The notes under the pieces were generated by a model. It worked only from the letters and a program-made list of their open reading frames with translations. It was not told the origin of the DNA and did no database searches. The position numbers were made by a program, and so were the translations under genes. Source: Marispirochaeta sp. (GTDB taxonomy: Bacteria > Spirochaetota > Spirochaetia > JC444 > Marispirochaetaceae). Taken from it: a DNA stretch of 64,000 nucleotides. The stretch is from contig NZ_OY764212.1 of assembly GCF_963668165.1 (NCBI RefSeq), forward strand, positions 868,001 through 932,000, in the 5' to 3' direction. Below are positions 62,057 to 64,000 of the stretch, one piece after another; the first letter of the stretch is position 1, and each line of letters begins with the position of its first letter.

Positions 62057-62065
62057 GGAGTATCC

Positions 62066-62673
62066 ATGTGCCGAGAAAATAGCCCCCTCATCCTGCTGGT
62101 GGTCCTGCTGTTAACAGCCTCCTGTTCTACCACACCGCCGTCCACGGGCGACAGGGCGCCCCTTACCGGTATGGTTTATGATACCGAAGGCCGTCCCGTT
62201 CAGGGTGCCCGGGTACGTATCGACGGCACGCAGGAGACTACTACCGATCTGAACGGGCGCTTCGTTACCCCTCCCCTTGATACCGGTACCCATCTGCTGC
62301 TGATCAACAGGGAGGGCTACGAGGAGCAGAGAACCCGGGTTGAGTTTTACCCAGTCCTCTGGAGGTGCTCTATGTCGGCATCGCATCCTTCGAAAGCCTT
62401 ATGGAAGAGGCGGAGGACGCCCTGGACAGGGAAGCCCACGATGAAGCGCTGGACTACCTCCGGAGGGCTGAGACTGTTTTCCCCGACGATCCGGCACTGC
62501 TGGTACTCTGCTACGCGATCTTTCAGCGTTCAGGCAGACCCGAAGAAGCGGAAGAGTATTCCCGGCGGCTCCAGGAGATCGGTCTGGTAAATGAAAAAAT
62601 AGTACACGGAGAATATAACCCTACTGGTCAGACCAACTTGAAAGGAATATACTCCGTCCATGAAACACAGTGA
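62066..62673 (+). pseudogene. Lipoprotein with carboxypeptidase-regulatory-like and TPR-like parts, frameshifted
   Basis: About 200 residues. Lipobox LLLTASCSTT (Cys about residue 20). Beta-sandwich part: PLTGMVYDTEGRPVQGARVR, then TTDLNGRFVTPPLDTGTHLL (CarboxypepD_reg/PEGA-like). The frame breaks near 62355; the other frame continues EVLYVGIASFESLMEEAEDA, then DEALDYLRRAETVFPDDPAL (TPR-like). RBS AAGGAG. Overlaps the SulP start by 14 bases. Could be an outer-membrane accessory of the T2SS (position only). Confidence 0.65.
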
Positions 62674-64000
62674 GTTTACTCCAAAACTCTTTCAGGTTCT
62701 GAAAGAAGGTATTTCCCGGCAGCAGCTCCTCCGGGAAATAAGCGCGGGCCTGATCGTCGGCATTGTGGCCCTGCCCCTGGCAATCGCCTTCGCCATCGCT
62801 TCCGGTGTATCTCCGGACAGGGGAATAATAACCGCCATCCTGGCGGGCCTGATTATCTCCCTCCTCGGGGGCAGCAGGGTTCAGATCGGCGGGCCCACCG
62901 GGGCCTTCGTGGTAATCGTCTACGGAATAATCCGTCAGCACGGAATTGAGGGACTTTTAATTGCCACCCTGATGGCAGGTGTGCTTCTGGTTCTGATGGG
63001 CCTGTTCCGGCTTGGTTCCCTGATCAAGTATATCCCCCAGACCCTTATTACCGGGTTTACCGCCGGGATCGCGGTACTGATTTTCAGCAGCCAGATCAAG
63101 GACTTCCTGGGTTTACGCATTCCTGATGTACCCGCCGGGTTTCATCCCGAAATGGATCGCGTATTTAGAATACCTGAATACTCTGAATCCCTGGGCGGTG
63201 CTGACAGGACTCTTCAGTATAGGCGCGGTTGTTCTGGTTCCCCGGGTTCTGCCGAAGCTCCCTGGAGCCTTCGTTGCCATTCTGGTCTCCACTCTTGTTG
63301 TCGCGGTTTTCGATCTGCCTGTGGAAACCATCTCCGGACGTTTCGGCCACTTAAGCCCCGAATTTCCTGTACCCGTGGTTCCCGCCTTTAATCCCGCCTT
63401 GTGGGCCGGATTGTTCTGGGCGGCCTTTTCAATAGCCCTGCTGGGGGCTCTTGAATCCCTTCTTTCGGCGGTAGTCGCGGACGGAGTTATCGGCGGCCGG
63501 CACCGCTCAAATATCGAACTGATTGCCCAGGGAGCTGCAAACATTATCTCACCGCTCTTTGGCGGAATTCCTGCCACCGGGGCAAATCGCCCGCACCATG
63601 ACCAGTATAAAACTCGGGGCCCGCACTCCTATCGCGGGGATTGTCCACGCCCTTACACTGCTCGCCATTTTTTCTTGTGGCCATGCCCCTGGTTTCTGCA
63701 ATTCCCATGGCATGTCTGGCGGGAATACTCGTTATTGTTGCCTGGAACATGAGTGAGTACCGCTACTTTTTCCTCTCCTGCCGGATTAATACCTACGAAA
63801 CCGCCGTGCTTTTAACAACCTTTTTTCTTACCGTGTTTACCGATCTGACTATCGCCATCCCGGTGGGTTTTGTACTGGCCCTTGTGCTCTTTATGAAGCG
63901 CATGGCAGATGCCGTCGATATAAACCCCCTGGTAGCATCCAAGGCGGAGGAGTCCCTCTTCGGCACCGGGAGTGAAGAAATACCCGAAAAGATCCAGGTA
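62660..64000 (+). pseudogene. SulP-family anion permease, frameshifted, runs off the window
   Basis: At least 447 codons. REISAGLIVGIVALPLAIAF, then GGSRVQIGGPTGAFVVIVYG is the SulP signature; QTLITGFTAGIAVLIFSSQI follows. Frame changes near 63158, 63580 and 63672: the correct reading passes from RIPDVPAGFHP to WIAYLEYLNTLNPWAVLTGL, then GAARTMTSIKLGARTP-like sequence and FLVAMPLVSAIPMACLAGIL. It remains open at 64000 (NINPLVASKAEESL-like helix end), so the STAS domain, if any, is outside. Probable sulfate, bicarbonate or dicarboxylate transporter. Confidence 0.82.

Overview
The window looks like a piece of a spirochaete chromosome. This is inferred from gene families, not from a marker gene: a PPi-type phosphofructokinase beside an 'FAGG'-ended sugar-binding protein, a type II secretion system (T2SS) operon, and integron-like cassettes (integrons are known in Treponema). 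No rRNA or tRNA gene was seen. Conserved operons at both ends (about 0.8-10.9 kb and 52.5-64 kb) are GC-rich; the middle is lower in GC, mosaic and full of mobile DNA.

Layout. (1) 0.1-0.7 kb: group II intron RT debris. (2) 0.8-10.9 kb: a NarL-type two-component pair, then a carbohydrate operon (binding protein, two permeases, ROK regulator, phosphofructokinase, SIS sugar-phosphate protein, PIG-L deacetylase, mutarotase), probably for an N-acylated amino sugar or glycoside. No ABC ATPase is present. (3) 11-14 kb: AlaX editing protein, FHA-GGDEF diguanylate cyclase and IS debris. (4) 14.1-26.5 kb: gene cassettes separated by attC-like sites (methyltransferase, B1-like metallo-beta-lactamase, GNAT, ANT-like nucleotidyltransferase, AraC + DUF3795, MNT-HEPN) with no integrase in view, riddled with IS5, IS110, IS3, IS1634 and IS91 elements. 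(5) 28-31.3 kb: IS66 fragment, one group II intron whose two ends can be read, and a 5' fragment of a second.

(6) 31.4-52.4 kb is the most striking part. One minus-strand operon encodes TatA, TatC, TatB-like, a SPASM radical-SAM protein, an unrecognised Cys-containing protein and a 2027-residue RHS/YD-repeat protein. The RHS N terminus has a Tat-like leader followed by 15 cysteines, including seven tandem SGDC units. Downstream lie the RHS immunity gene and five orphan RHS C-terminal tip/immunity pairs, with long repeats at some module borders. Three tips look like peptidoglycan hydrolases (one M23, two Cys/His amidase-like), and the immunity candidates are lipoproteins, secreted proteins or membrane proteins. 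I propose a polymorphic toxin that is modified by a radical-SAM enzyme, crosses the inner membrane by Tat and acts in the periplasm.

(7) 52.5-61.9 kb: a divergent T2SS operon (D-E-F-G-minor pseudopilins-K-L-M-C-like), which could give the RHS protein a route through the outer membrane. It is followed by a lipoprotein and a SulP permease that runs off the window.

Many otherwise conserved genes carry single frameshifts (MalG-like permease, GNAT, intron RT, orphan RHS, GspL, GspM, GspC, lipoprotein, SulP) and the radical-SAM gene has an in-frame TAA. Either decay is widespread or the sequence has indel errors; the raw sequence alone cannot separate these.
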